NCBI GenBank assembly: GCA_026874595.1
Contig: CM049307.1
Location: 43,406,362 to 43,470,361, forward strand
DNA from: Sipunculus nudus
Lineage: Eukaryota > Annelida > Sipuncula > Golfingiida > Sipunculidae
Length of the DNA: 64,000 bases
Reading direction: 5' to 3'
In this document: piece by piece, positions 34,681 through 48,300 of the stretch
Position numbering within the stretch: position 1 is the first letter of the stretch
Layout of the letters: each line of letters begins with the position of its first letter
Notes under the pieces: generated by a model
Database searches by the model: none
The model's input: the letters and a program-made list of their open reading frames with translations, nothing else
Told to the model about the DNA's origin: nothing
Program-made: the position numbers and the translations under genes

Positions 34681-37600
34681 AGACTTTCATCAACTTCCTG
34701 CTTGTAAAGGAGCCTGCCTGTTTTGTTCTGATGCAGGGCAACAGGACATCAAATTCCTTCTTTTTATTCACTATAAGATCTTTCAGAGTGTTCACATAGG
34801 CCTGGTAGTTAGAAGATATTGTCTACAAGTATGCCATGTCAATACTTGTTCTTAATGAATTAAAAAAATCCTACATTTAATTTTTTAAAATTGTAAAATA
34901 ATTAAATGATATACATAAATAATACAATTTAAGATATTGAACATCATAATCTACATTCTCCTTAAATTGCTCTTTCAGCATTTCCAAGGTGGGAAGTTTT
35001 AAGATTGTATATAGGATTTATTACAGAGATATAAAACTGAAGTAACCTGATCCATAAAGCTGGGTCCATTAAACAAGGTGTGGATGGGGCACTCGTGGGC
35101 CTTGTTGTTGCAGGATCTAATTTCAGTTTACTTGATATCAGAGAAGTCAGATTTCTGGGCCCTGTATACACCTGGTACCTGGCAGGTACACCCCCAGACT
35201 GGGGGATGATAATGGTATATAAACATCTGTGGAACCTGTCCATTTGAAGCTCACTGAGATGTAGGGATGACTTATATCACAGCATGGCTGAAGAAACATG
35301 GCCACCATGTTCATTTTCAGGGATTACTGTATTTCAAAGGCTAATGAGGTGGTTCCAGGGCATCCCAAATACTCCTGCAGCCTGTCAAAACATTACCGAC
35401 CCTGCCCTGTAGTTAGAAACACATACATAGCATAACATCCACCCTCATGAGTTTACCCCCCAACAGGCAAATGCCCAGTAACTGTGAAATTGACCAGGGC
35501 TTGGAATCTTGAGACCATGTGACCTAACAGATATCATGTGAAACTGACAAGGTTTATGGTATGTGTCTGTCTGGCCAGGCCCACCCATCTGTAAACATTG
35601 CTGATTGTCAAGCAAATACTCCCTACCCCTGGTCTCAAACCTAATTATGAGCAACAGATCACAGTGTTTGAGATGACCCTTTATTTTCAGGCACAAGTCT
35701 AGTGCAGTGGCCTGCACCATGCAGTCATGTTATAAACACTGAGAGCTGTAGCTATATGATTATATAATATAACCTGGGCAGTGTGTTACTGTGGAGAAAA
35801 TAGCAGGTCAGATGGGTGGAGTATAGTGCAGACAATTATCACATGCTTTAAAATTTCCATAATTTGGAATGACTAATAACAGACTAATGATGGGCATTTA
35901 AGGTGGTTTTACCATCCATAAGTTCATGTACATGCAGTGTGTGTCCCTGTCCTAAATTTAAACCAAGGATTTTAAGAGATCACTGGATTTCTGCTGGTGG
36001 CTTTTTCTATAAAAGCTGACAAATGAAGGTTTTAGGTAGCCTAGCCTTTAATGTAGGTTGCCCTGATTCCAGCCTTTTGCTGCTGTCATAGTTATAATCT
36101 ATCCCTGGTGTAACAAGGTGATTACAGTAAAAGATGTAAATTTCAAGTTATGTAGAAACATGTTCAGATCACAATTCATTCTTTAAATAAAAGCTTGTCC
36201 ATAGAATTTGTTAGTATTCTGCAGAAGTTTAGAAACACTAGCTTTCAGACTTCCATTTCCAGTTAAGTATGAAACATTTGAAGTGTTAGCTAATGGCTTT
36301 CAGGGAGCTTATGAACATGGACTTGACATGTGTAATAGAGAGTTAATTGATGGCTTATTAAAGCTGCCAGGAACAAACGTAGTGGGTCTCCATCCTCATA
36401 CCACACTGTCGTGACAACCCTTGGTTAGTTATCCGTGTCATAGCCCTTCGAGTGTTGTCCAAGCAGCATTATAGGTATCTCTAAATTTTTTAATGCTCAG
36501 CTGGTTAGTCAAAATGTTCCTGTGTGATATGTAAACATCTGTGGCAGTTTTTTCCTCAAAAAACCTAAAAAAATAGTTTGTTCATCCATGAAAGAGCCAT
36601 ACAATTTTTAATTACAGTCCAAGAACAGGAATTTTCGAATATCTCATGTACCATATGAAAAAAAAATTAGTACATCTTCTTAAAGGGGCCCAATCACCTA
36701 TCCGACCTTTGTAAATGAAAGGTAATTCCTTTCAGCTTTTATAAAATTAGGCCAGAAAACATGGATATCACAGCACACACGCTGCTTGTTTTGTTTATAT
36801 AAATGTGTTTATAATATGTGGGGGCCTGTCAAATAATCAAAACAAATTCAACAAGGGCCTCTAGTGGCAAGTCAGATAAGCCAGAGCTTTGCAAATGGCG
36901 TTTTACAACAAGTGACTTGTCTATCTCTGCATATGTGCAACTAGCGGCAGATCGGCCCTCTGACATTATGGCCAGATCACTGGCTTGCCAGAGTGCCTGG
37001 ACATCTACTCTGAGGATTGCATTATAAGGCCCAATGAGGATGCAAATATTTTCATCATTTTTGACAATGCCACATTGCTTACAAGTATCGTGTCACTTCA
37101 GATAAACCCACTAGACCTTTTAATAAGTTTCTTATCTCTCCAATGACACCTACCATGTGTGTGAAATGTTCTGTTATAACCCAATATATTAGTATATTGT
37201 TCTGCAGGTATGTGAGATATCTGCCTGCAGTCTGCCTGCTGACTGTATACGGAGATATGGTTATAAAGGGTGGCGTGGACTTGCAGGGCAGTTCTCAATT
37301 TGGCTTGTGTCACGACTTAGTAGGGGGTCCTAACTGAGTCGTGTTCACGGCTAATGTGCAACCTACCACCTTAGATTATATGTTTTCCCATTAATCAACA
37401 AAGCTGTGTTTACAAACATGTCGTAGATGAACAAGTACATACATCCTTCACAGAGGCTTAATAAGAACTGTTCACAACCAGAATTATGGTTAGATCATTA
37501 ATATATACACAGAGGAAGCCAGAAATCACAAATTCTTTATCAAAAGGAAGGTAAATGGGCACCTTTAAAATCAGCATCTGTACCCGAGTCATGTGTGTCT

Positions 37601-38312
37601 ACAGTACATATCAGAATGAAAATTCATCATACATGAGATTTGCCAGGGCAGATATTTTGCTTGAAATAAAGTCAGTGTTGTGATGTGTACAGTCTCTGCA
37701 GTTGCCACAGATGTGCACAATATAACAGACTTCTTTTTGGGCAAGATTAGGTAGCACCCACAAATGAAATCAGTATTAAGTTAACTCATTCACCAGTGAC
37801 TATAAATAAGTGAACTGGACGTATCGTGTGCCAATTAAATTTGATAGTACTAAATGTTATTTCATGTGTCTGTCTCTGCAAGTCATTTATGGATCTTGAT
37901 GACACTTTTTGTGATGATTTGTGCCCAGGTACATGGCACACAGGATCATTTGCTGGTTTGTGTACATGTTTCACAGCAAGGAGATGATATTTGGTGGAGA
38001 ATCAGGGTACTAAATGATTGTTGGATTACAAAGCATCTAAGAGGGGAATAAATAATTGGAGGTTGAATTTGTGAATTTGTTAAAAATACAGCAGTGGCAG
38101 AGGTATGGTCTCTCTGAGGGCTCTTGTTTATTCTGAGGTGAATTTGAGATAATAACAATTCATCTCACAGCCTGTAATCACACATTTATCCACCTTTCTC
38201 AGTGTGTCACATTGTGAACATGGATGATTACTTGTCATAAACTTTATGGACATCAAAGAAGATTAGCTAAAAGAAAGTTCATGGTGCTTTATGTTCTATT
38301 CTAAATATTCAG

Positions 38313-38450
38313 TGAACTTGATGAAAGATGTGTGGAAGAGACAAGACCCTTCTGGCTTTACCAATTACCCAGCAAAGTCAGATGTCACCTCCCACAGCGC
38401 AGGGCTACCCTCATGGGGTGAACCTGACAGAATCAAGGAATTTCACAAAG
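38313..38450 (+). CDS. Candidate symmetric phase 1-1 exon, unknown protein
   Basis: A 138-nt plus-strand segment is bounded by an acceptor (TTCTATTCTAAATATTCAG) and a good donor (CACAAAG|GTAAATAAGG). It reads NLMKDVWKRQDPSGFTNYP, then AKSDVTSHSAGLPSWGEPD and RIKEFHK. It starts and ends in phase 1, as many exons of extracellular or modular proteins do. Composition and splice sites make it the best of the unnamed plus-strand candidates. I do not recognise it. The longer open frame overlapping here is in a different frame and runs through the donor. Confidence 0.35.
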
Positions 38451-40644
38451 GTAAATAAGGCAGAAATCATATCAGCAACATGGTTTGATGCTGGCCTGTG
38501 GGGCACAAGGTAATCTAATGGAGTCTTTTTTCCTCTCAAACCAAATAGAACTGGCTGCAGGAAGGTTATTGACAGACACAACATCTCTTGAGGCCCTGCC
38601 CCATCTGTGGCCCCTGATTACAGACAAACTTGGCTTAATCCAGTGGGGCATTTTAGAGGGACTATGCTAGAATAGCAATCAGATGAGAGTTGCTAAGCCT
38701 GGCTCTACAACTGGCAGAATTTATTAGAAGTTTTTCTGATGGTTGGGTGTTCATTGGATGCTGGCCTTTGCAGTGTTGATAGATGCTGAAGGCTGGATGA
38801 TGATGACCCTGATACACTGGCTTGTCCCTAATGGTTGAGTTCCTCTGTGATGACCTTGATGTTGGTCCAAGCTACTCCAAGGGATAGTGGACTTTCATGA
38901 CACTTTCAGCAACCACTTCTCTCAAAGGAATTCTTGGTAAAAGTAAATGTGGCATTGGTGTGGTAGTGACAAAAAGCAAACTCAAAAGGTCTTTATGCAG
39001 TGTAATAGAAAACATGGGTAAGAAATAGCTTCTGTGAGAAGCTTTTGTAATTCAGGGGCAGAAATTTGAAATAGAACTACAAGGGAGTGTAAAACAAATA
39101 AATGCTGATAAAATTTGGGCATTCATTATATATACTCAGCAGTCCTGGTCATTTAATAGAAATATTATTAATTCATCACGGATAATGGGAATGATGATTG
39201 AGCACAGACAAATTTAAAGTTCAAAGGTCACTGCCATTTACTGATAATAACCTAAAAAGATGGATTCCTGGCAAAGTTTGTATGTTTGGCACATGTCCAA
39301 GTTTGTAAGTTTGTAACTTGTCTGTCACGTGTACCAGTACCCAAGTATCCCTGAATCAATAAAGTTTAGGGTTGAAAAAGGCATCAGTATTTATGTATAC
39401 ATCTCACTGCATTCAGTTTTATACTGCATTAAAAAAGGGTCCTTTTCTGTTTGTTATAGCTTTCTTGTGCTTCATATTGCATATTGAATGATATGTCAGG
39501 TGACAGTGTAGATAAGATGAATTGCTGTGCTTATATTTTTGCTTATTAATTAATATTTAATGGCTGGAGCTGTAATATACTGCCCTGGATAAAATGAAAT
39601 GTTTTTACCCAATTCAGCCCAGCAGGAAATGCTCCAGACTACAATTTCCAAAATAAAGTAACCACCATCCACCATGCTAACTTAATCAGTACACTCATAA
39701 AATATCTTTTCACCTAGTCAGGATTTCTGAAGACAGTACATTAATGTCCTGGTGTCTGTATTTTCTGAATGCACCATAACACCTAAATTACAGAGCAAAA
39801 TGGTGCTTATGTCTGCAAATATTTGAAAGTTTGACATGACAGCAGATTGCATAATAACACAGAGCCAGGCGGTCCATCTGTATGATTAGTCAATACTCAC
39901 AGGTCACTTGATCTGCTGGTGGATTTTCTTCCAAGCCTTGGGGGATTATAGGATTCTCTGTTTATCATTACATACAAAAGAATGAGGAATGGCATCTGAT
40001 AACCCAGTGGACTATACCTGCTGCTCTGGTACTCAATTTGTCAGATAAATGTCATGTGGCGGAACACTGGGGTTCAAATAGGTTTCAGGTTGCTTGCTCT
40101 TGCAGAGGAATTGTAGAATTTTCTTGTATGTCCTAGCAGACTGGTTCTGGGATAAATGTCATATGTGGGAGAACTGGGCTATAAATGGATATCCATTTGC
40201 CATGGCTTCAATGGGAATCATCAAAATACCATTCTTATCTCTGGCTGCCAGGGTGCACTATTTGGAAAATAAATGTTATATTGGGGATCACAAGGTTTAA
40301 GTAAGTCTCAGGTTAGTGCACCCTTAACAAGAAAGGAGGATTATTCCCTTCCTCTAAATAATTTACAAGATAATACCACAATGTGTTTGGTTAGATCTTT
40401 GAAGTTTGAATAGTTTAAAACAGAAATTTTTGCTGTGATGTAGTTATTAACTACAATTTTTTTGTTAAAGAAATTTACCTGCTGACTGACTTGCTGTTCA
40501 AAATGTTATTCATTTGAATATATAATTGTACATTGTGCTTTTCTTTTATACAAACCAATATATGACAAATAACAAGATGAGAAACACTAAAGGAAATTTA
40601 AAACTAATTAATTGCCTTCATTTCATGTACAGTCAGCCTTAGCT

Positions 40645-40783
40645 CAGGCGTGGATCCAGAGGGGGGGGGGGGTTTGGTGTCCAGACTCCCCGCCCCCGCT
40701 CTCAACCAACAACCTTTTTTTTTAGACATTTTATGCATGACACCCGTTGACCCCTCCCTGCAAAAAATCCTGGATTCCACCTG
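40645..40783. mobile_element. Short MITE, CAGGYGTGGATCCAG ends
   Basis: CAGGCGTGGATCCAG at the left is matched by a right end whose reverse complement is CAGGTGGAATCCAG. Total length is 139 bp with a G13 run just inside the left end. A target duplication is not clear (TTAG on both sides). It is probably a hAT-derived MITE. Confidence 0.55.
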
Positions 40784-41787
40784 TTAGGGCATGTCATTCT
40801 GAAAAACACTTATGAATGATGTATAGTCAGTGCTTGTTTCTCATTCTGTAGATACAGGAATTCTTGGCCCAGGCAGGTCTTCATAAAAGATAATATCAGA
40901 AAAATTTGTAAAGATAACAATTCCATGATTGCTTACAAATCAATGGCCTTGGGGATTTGGCAACAATTTGGTGCTAACAGAATTTGGGCATCAGCTGTTT
41001 TCTTGTAGTTTTTTCTCATATATTTTATAGTTATTTTCTTCCACATAATATTTTCTCTGCCAGTCACATAAGTCCCATATAACTGTTCATTCACATCACT
41101 CTTTTTGAATGTCCTTACACTTCTTTATCATGAGTTAGAATGACTAAGAAACCAGTTGTTGCATTGTCATCTGAGAGTCATCTGAAAGCCATTATTTCCT
41201 ATAAAACAATATTTAGGCTTTCAAGATTTAATTAATATCCATAAATCTGGTGTCATTGAGGTAGACACCATAATTTTATTCAAAAGACTGAAAAAAACAC
41301 CAAAAAATAAAGAAAGTAAACAAGAAATAGTTGCTTCAGTGTTTTAATAGAAAGTTTTCAGTAAGATTTTAGTGCTAAAAATATTCTAAAAACCATTCAC
41401 AATTCTTGTGTTGAATCATTGTACCTTCTAAATAATCAATATTCCTTATATCAGTTGATCACTAAAAGCCAGTATTCCCTAGATCTATATACAAAATGAA
41501 AGCCAAAACCATATACCTTAGATCAGCATGCTATCTAATTAAGTATATTCCCTAAAGAGTAACGCAGATGATAGAGCTTATGCAGATGTAATATGATCTG
41601 TGTTGTATTTCTTACATCTTTTGCAAGATTCAAAAACTGAGATCATTATGTGAGGAGCACAGTACCTTTATGAAATTTAATAATACAGTTCATTCATCAC
41701 AGAATAACATAATACTCCATAAAATGAGAAATTGATGATTTGTCAGTAATTACTGCAGAGGTCGTACTTTCCTAATGCCACAGGGGC

Positions 41788-41942
41788 CTACCATAAACGG
41801 TTCTTGTGCCATGGGCGGTTAGTTTTATGCTTTCTTTGGAATTTGTTGCAAGTCGAGCAGCAGAAGAACCAGTAGATACGTATATCACAGAAGCTCGGGA
41901 GCATCTTGAATTTACAGAAGGATGATCGATCACCATGGCAAC
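41788..41942 (-). CDS. 3'-terminal exon encoding a PLAC domain (ADAMTS/ADAMTS-like/papilin/PACE4-type secreted protein)
   Basis: After an acceptor CTCTATTGCAG, the exon reads a codon remnant (GT), then 50 residues to a TAG at 41788. The residues show the six-cysteine PLAC pattern C-X7-C-X8-C-X8-CC-X2-C: CHGDRSSFC, an eight-residue spacer, CDIRIYW and FFCCSTC. A basic tail rich in Lys, Arg and Trp follows. PLAC (protease and lacunin) domains sit at the extreme C-terminus of extracellular-matrix proteins such as ADAMTS proteases, ADAMTS-like proteins, papilin and PCSK6, which fits a stop soon after the motif. Upstream exons (thrombospondin repeats and others) should lie above 41942 on the minus strand; I did not find any convincingly. 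The frame lacks a Met start, so simple ORF calling would miss it. Confidence 0.7.
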
Positions 41943-43274
41943 CTGCAATAGAGAAGCAAATCCTTACAGCATCAATGACAATGCCTGATCACGTCATTGT
42001 GTGGTGAGATCCACATGCCCAGACCATTAACAATTAAATAAGTGTTTCATAACTAACATACAAGCATTAATTCACCGATCCCTTGGTTCTGTTTATAAGT
42101 ATATCATTTGTGTGTATGCAGATAAAGTATATATATCATTATGATTATTGTATAATAATGTGTATTATTAGATACCTTGGAATAATTTTAAATAAACAAC
42201 TCCAGTATGTGATATAATCAGCTTATATTCTTGAATTATATAAAAAAAAATAAATAATTTATTTCAGTATGATATGCAACATTAATCATCTCGCTGCAAT
42301 TAGTTTATTAGATATATTGTGTAATCTCCTTAAATGTTTTTGCCACCCAGCAGTCCTTTAGTAAAAATTAGCTGTAGTTGTGTAATAAATGAATACATTA
42401 GGTTTCTTTGATATGATGTGTATTTCCAGATACTGCATTATCAGGATAAGCCATCATGATTTATATTTATTGCACATGTGATCCATCAGATAAAACAGAT
42501 GAAATGTCAGGTAAATGATACAGAGGACTGATGGAGCTTCCTGCATCAGGACCATACAGCCACAGATGTTAAATACATCTCATTCCCATCAGTGAATATT
42601 TACAGGAGGACTTATGTAGCTGTGGCAGACAGGCCACTGGGCTTCCAGGGGGTAATTGATCTAGTCTGGAGGGAAGGTTAAGTGATATATTGGCTCGTCC
42701 ATCAATACCTGTGATGTCTTAAGACCTGCTGCTATCTCACTTGGTAGGGCTTGAAATTTTAAATGTTCCCACTTCCATTAGGTAAGCAGAAAAAAAATTA
42801 AGATTGAAACCACACTGTAAACCTGAAATATTAAAATAATTTAGTATCACATCTTTATTTTTTATTTGATTGGAGAAAAAATAACTGCTGAATAACAGTG
42901 AGATATCTGATTATTGCTTATATATCTTCTGATTTCATGCTTTTTGTTTGAGGCAGGATCATTGGGGATGCACATCTGGGTATTGTTTCTTATATTTGTA
43001 TCTTGATTTTCTTATGAAGATAATCATGCCTCAAAAGGTCATGGAATTATGGTCAGATTTGTTATTCTAATCATGCTGAGAAATAACACAGAAACACACA
43101 GAGAGAATATGGAGAGCCCATTAGATAGAAACAAGATGGTTAAAAGCTGAATCTCATATTACAGAGGTTATGACAAAGATTCAGAAAAGTTTGTTTTGAA
43201 GTTTATTACATTTATATTTTATGTTAAGTGTGGTTTAAGCATCAGTGGTGGTTATCAATGGGGCATCAAACATT

Positions 43275-43620
43275 ATACAGTAAAACCTCACCTAACGACC
43301 CCTTCAGTTTAGGGACCACCTCAAAAGAATGACCATTGTTTCAAGTTTCTTATTCTTGTTTTCTCTTTATATAAGACCTTGTTTAAATGTTCCTGTTGGT
43401 GGTGGTAATTTCGAGCTTTCACTGTATTTAGTTCAGAAAATGTCAATCTCGGGCCCTGGCAAAGCCATCGTCCATGCTCACCTCTCATTATTGTGTCAGT
43501 CTGTGGAGGGGTAGAGAATAACTTCATCTGTGGGGAGGAAATTAGTTGCCAGCTTCATTGAATCCCGCTAATAATCGAGACCTTTGACTAGAACGGTTAT
43601 TGCTTTCTGCAGCCCTGTGG
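43275..43620. repeat. Interspersed repeat (CAGTAAAACCTCACCTAACGA)
   Basis: It begins CAGTAAAACCTCACCTAACG, followed by GACCACCTC and a later partial inverted TAATCGAGACC...GAACGGTTATT. Both strands have short open frames but no recognisable protein. Most likely a degraded transposon. Confidence 0.35.
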
Positions 43621-45281
43621 TGGCTCCCAGGGTGACTGTCTGTGAAGGCCCACTTAACACAGGGTTTATACACCTTTAATGTGGAAAGGTCAGAGAAGTC
43701 AGTTATGTGCCATCAGTCAACTCATTCCACGGCTGCTCAACCTCCACTTTCGATCGTCTGCCATAGGTCAGGTGAACAGAGGGTCCACCAGTAAGTGTGA
43801 TTATACATTGCTTTTTCAGTCCTGCTGAATGGTCTTGAAGCCTACTGAAGCACATAGGGTAGTATGCTATAAATTCACAAATTAACTGCTTTGCACATTG
43901 GAAGGGGGGGGGGAGGCGGGGGGGGGGGGGGGGGGGGGGATTATATTGAGCTCCTGGTGATTGAGAGCTTTTATGTACAGTTTCTCCAGCTGCTTGTAAA
44001 TCTGTCTGAAATATTTTACTTTCATGATGATTAGATTTTCAGCTGTCGTATGAATTACAGAAATAATCTTTGGCCAGAGGGTCTTATAGGTAACATACAA
44101 AAATTCTTATCATAGAGTTACAATTTTCATAAAAAATTGTTTCTCATATTCATAGACTCATAGTTCTTGTGGATTATTTCATAAAAATGGACATTAAATC
44201 AAGCCAGGTAAACTTCTCACCATTCAGTGGGAAACCTGGAAAAATATAAAAGAATTAACTGAAAATTTCAAAAATTAGTTCAACTAGCATAAACTACCAT
44301 CCCAGTGGTAATACTGATTCTTAGAGGAATAAAAAAACATGAAATGTATAAGAACTTATTACAGACTGATTAATGAGCGATTACCAGATAGGTTATTATG
44401 GTGGATTGAAGGAATAGGTCTACCTTATGTGATATGAAGTCATAATTTGTATCATAGAATTTGTGAAAAATACTGTCTATGGCGTAAATTTGAGTTGTTG
44501 CTATATTTAAATACCTTCAAAGGTTCTAGGTTGGCTTACACATGAAAAATTATATTCTGGAATAAAAGTGAAAATAGATACTGCTTATCATTTAGCAGAA
44601 TGGTTGTATATAGCTTTGAAGCAAGAACCCACCCAGCTATACATATACTCATATATCCAGATAGTTGTGTTTCTCTTCGATTCAGTGGGATGGTGCTATA
44701 AACCTTGATGTCCACTTCTACAGTCGTTTATGGATGTATGCCCCCCAGCTTGAAGCAAAAATAAACTTTTTTTGTTTAATACAGTTCTATTTATGTCCGG
44801 AGAAGAGACAAGGTTGGAATAGAACAAAAAACGACGTAATCAGTCACAGCACTAACAGAGTCTACGGTCAAAACAAACCTGGGTCATTATCAGAAAAAGT
44901 TCCTTTAAGTTACTTTCTGAATACTGGTTGGTTTAAGTCAATTAGTTTTATTGCACAAAATGAGCCTGGGGAGGCATAAACCTAATTTTTGCCCTTGAGT
45001 TGTATGATGTATCGTGACATGCCACTTTCAGTTTTGCTAGCCCTGTTTGTTTTTTACCAGGGGGTCAGTGTTCCCATTGCCAAGAACAGGTCTTGTTTAT
45101 GTACGAGATTGTGGCGTGGTGCATTAGGCAGAGAATAAAACACTATACTTCTCAATGGGTATGTCACAGGATCATTTAAGTAAGGTTAACATGTGGGCTC
45201 CTGGACATATCCGGGAGTTTGATTATAACAGTAACTCGCTTGGATTTACAGCTGCTTTTCTTTTTGTGTCTTTATTTGCAG

Positions 45282-45345
45282 AAGAAGAGTTAATGCAGGC
45301 TTTGATCAGGACTTAATGGAATTGCTGAGTAGTACTGCCCTTGAG
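45282..45345 (+). CDS. Candidate internal exon, unknown
   Basis: A very strong acceptor (TTTTCTTTTTGTGTC, then TTTATTTGCAG) precedes 64 nt reading RRVNAGFDQDLMELLSSTAL then Glu, with a possible donor GAG|GTAGAT. It enters after two bases of a codon and leaves in phase 0. If that donor is not used, the frame stops about 26 codons later. Not recognised. Confidence 0.28.
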
Positions 45346-48300
45346 GTAGATTTATGCCCATCTCCAGTATTTATAGTATATAACACTAGTTCAAGGCTAG
45401 TATTTAGAAAATAAAAGAAATAAAGAAAATGTTGATTACCTTAGAGAACATCAAGTTGCATTTACATGACTGTATAAATATTAACCCAAAGAAATTCATT
45501 AGGATGTTTTATTGGTTTGCTCTTTATTCATTTGCAAAATATTATCTGATGTATTAAAACTTCTAAAATGAAGATGCCTTCATTTGATCTAGTCATAAAT
45601 GAATTTCTGTATTTGACCACATACAGCTCACTGTAAGTTTTGAAGACTCATTCTGTAAGCAGTAAACGCCATACAGTTACAATTTAGAAAAGAAAGAGAC
45701 CTCATACCAAAATTACTTAATTTCTTAGACATGCAAAGATTTGTATGAATGACCAATAAATGTGTATGAAGATTAAGAAAAAAATGGTTAAGTTCTATCT
45801 GTGGAAAGTTTGGCACTAATTATCACTTAATTACCTTGACCTTGCTGCTACATTGGCTTATGCTTGTGCCACTGGTATTATAAAATACAATAATGTTGAC
45901 CAGTATACCGTATATATGGTCCATTCTCTCAGCTGTATGTCCCTAAACAGGGCACACATAATGACTTATGTACATTAAAAATCTTTACCTGACATAGATT
46001 TCAAACATATTTAAGTACATTGTATATCAGTAAAACAAATTTCTGAACTAGATGTCTGTAATGGCCCAGAAACCACAAAGGAAGCTTCCCCTTCACCCCT
46101 TCCCCCTAAATTACCCACAATTTAGCAGTAATATGGATAGCTAAGGCAATGTGTAGCTTGAAAATATTTTTGTGATTAAGTTATGGTCCAAACTTAATAT
46201 TAGATACAAATCTATTACCTGTGAGTGAAATCTGACCAAAGGCCATTTTTGGAGAACCAGCTATATTGTGGAGCTGAGAAACACAGGAACTTTAATTTAC
46301 CCAAATACAATAATTGATATAAACTCATCAACCCCTCAAAGACACCACAGAGGAAGGCTTTATTTTATGTGTAAGCAATTGAAATAAATAATCATTGCAG
46401 TATATTAACTTTAACTTATTTTAAATTATAACTTATGATTTTTGTTCAGAATATCAGGTGAGTAGTAATTAATCCAAGTGCAAGGGGATATATCAGACAT
46501 ATGAAACATACACAGGTATCACAGGTGGCATGATGCTGGTGAGTTACACAGACAAGCAGTTAACCTAACCCCCCACATCTGGTCTGAATATGTTCTGATC
46601 AAGACAGAGGGCGAACACTCATAATCAAGATTCCAGCTGACTGTGGTGGTGGTGGCGCCAGCAGGTCTAGCCAAGAGGAATGTGTAATTAAGGTATACCC
46701 ACATGCACAATACTGCTGTACTAATGTTGCCAGGTCCATGTAACTCTAATTACAATCTGCACCAGTGATGCTTTCTTTGATAAAACTAAGAGCTACTGCA
46801 GCATGTTACAGCTATCATTTGATCCAGACTGGATCTGTCAGCAGCTTACAAGAACTGGCTGTATCCTAATCTCCCAGCCCCTGATCAAGTCACTCATGCC
46901 ACCTTTGCACAGGGCACTGTAGACAGGTTTGATATCAAAGTGATTTCTAGGTGCTATACCTCTAATGCTAGAACAGATGGAATGGTAGATTCAGTTTGTT
47001 TACTCAAGATAAATTTGCTCAGTTCATTGCTGTTTTATAGACTAAAGATCTATAATGATATGTTATCTCAAGATACAATATATATTGCTTTACTTCTCTT
47101 ACAATAAGATACACAACAGGATACTAGATAAAATGAAAGTTCAAATTCAAATTTGTTGCTCAGTTTTGTTCAAGTTTGCCATGCAGTTGCACACCTCTTG
47201 AATAACAGAGACTTTCATTTGGTTGATCATGCAGCAGTAAGCTGATTAACAGATTTCTGGCAAATGATGTTTGGCCTTTCAGTTGATGGGCCACTGACTA
47301 CTATACTACTAAATGCCTGTGGTCTCTAGTTAAATGTCAGATTATAGATTTGTGTTGTATATCTTCAAGGTATCAACACTGGGTCACCTGACAATACTGA
47401 TACAATATTTGTTTTTGTATCACAGTGTAACAGTGCACCAGTAAATCATTTCAGCTCTAATAAATGGGCTTCATAAAAGTAAAATATATAATCATTATTA
47501 TTTTATCTTTATCATCCTCTAGTGCAATCCCATCTCCCCTCCTCCTCAGAGCCTTTACAGAATTAATTAACATGAGCAGGTATTATATATGCCCTCCTCT
47601 GATATCATTTGTGGAGGAAGTGTCTGAGAGATTTTTGTGACTGTAAGTTAACATACTGTTTATGAGTACATGATAATTAACTTGAACAACTGTGGTCTTA
47701 TTGCGTCTGATCAAGTTACCTCCCACCAGATTACATAGAACTTTATCCTACACCAAACTACAAACAGGTGTATAATCACATCAGTTGTTTCACACATTTT
47801 TTAGTAATGGTATTGAACATTTTAACAATTGGTCTGTGTGTCATTGTGGTTTTTTATGTGCTTTTGTCATATATTGCAGAAGACACTAATAAGCATTCAA
47901 ATAACTGTGCACTTTGGTCTCTGTCTTCCCCGCAACATCCAGGTTTTTGTCTGTTTCAAAAATGGTACCCCCCCCCCTCCCTATAGCAGCCATGTGAAAT
48001 CATTTGGAGGATTAACCAATCAGGATTCGATAAGGGCATAGGGATGTGACACAAAAGAACTAGGTACATCATCCAAGCCAGAATATATCAGTGGAGAAAG
48101 TTTGGTGGCAATTGGAACACTTTCGTGTGGATAAACGCTTTTTTGTGACCATGCCCAAATCCACAGATTTTATAGTAGGATTACAAACAGAAGATCACAA
48201 GGTGAACAGTACAGTCTGCTGAAGCATTGATAAACTGTAAACTTGCTACAGGATCTATTTTGGGGGGTTGTAGCCAGCAATAAAATCAGGTTTACAGTGG

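Larger units (their letters stand above)
34690..41780. other. Probably intronic/intergenic; few weak exon candidates
   Basis: The plus-strand frame ending at 36414 (VKYETFEVLANGFQGAYEHG, acceptor TATTCTGCAG) is protein-like, but no donor or polyadenylation signal supports it. The minus-strand frame at 35720-35445 is long for its composition yet unrecognised. Otherwise AT-rich unique sequence, plus the 38313 exon candidate and the 40645 MITE. Confidence 0.5.

Noticed and set aside
35445-35720. 91-residue minus-strand ORF
   Set aside because: Length is notable but the peptide matches nothing I recognise and no splice sites frame it.
36680-37040. Plus-strand ORF with SGKSDKPELCKW
   Set aside because: It lies in a block bounded by GGGGCCCAAT and GGCCCAATG words that looks like a degraded repeat; no splice sites and no family.
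43882-44100. Proline-rich C-terminus ORF
   Set aside because: The proline run is the translation of a poly-G/C tract.
44665-44979. 104-residue ORF as a gene
   Set aside because: There is a good acceptor before the first part, but composition is mixed, no donor or family is visible and no polyadenylation signal is close.
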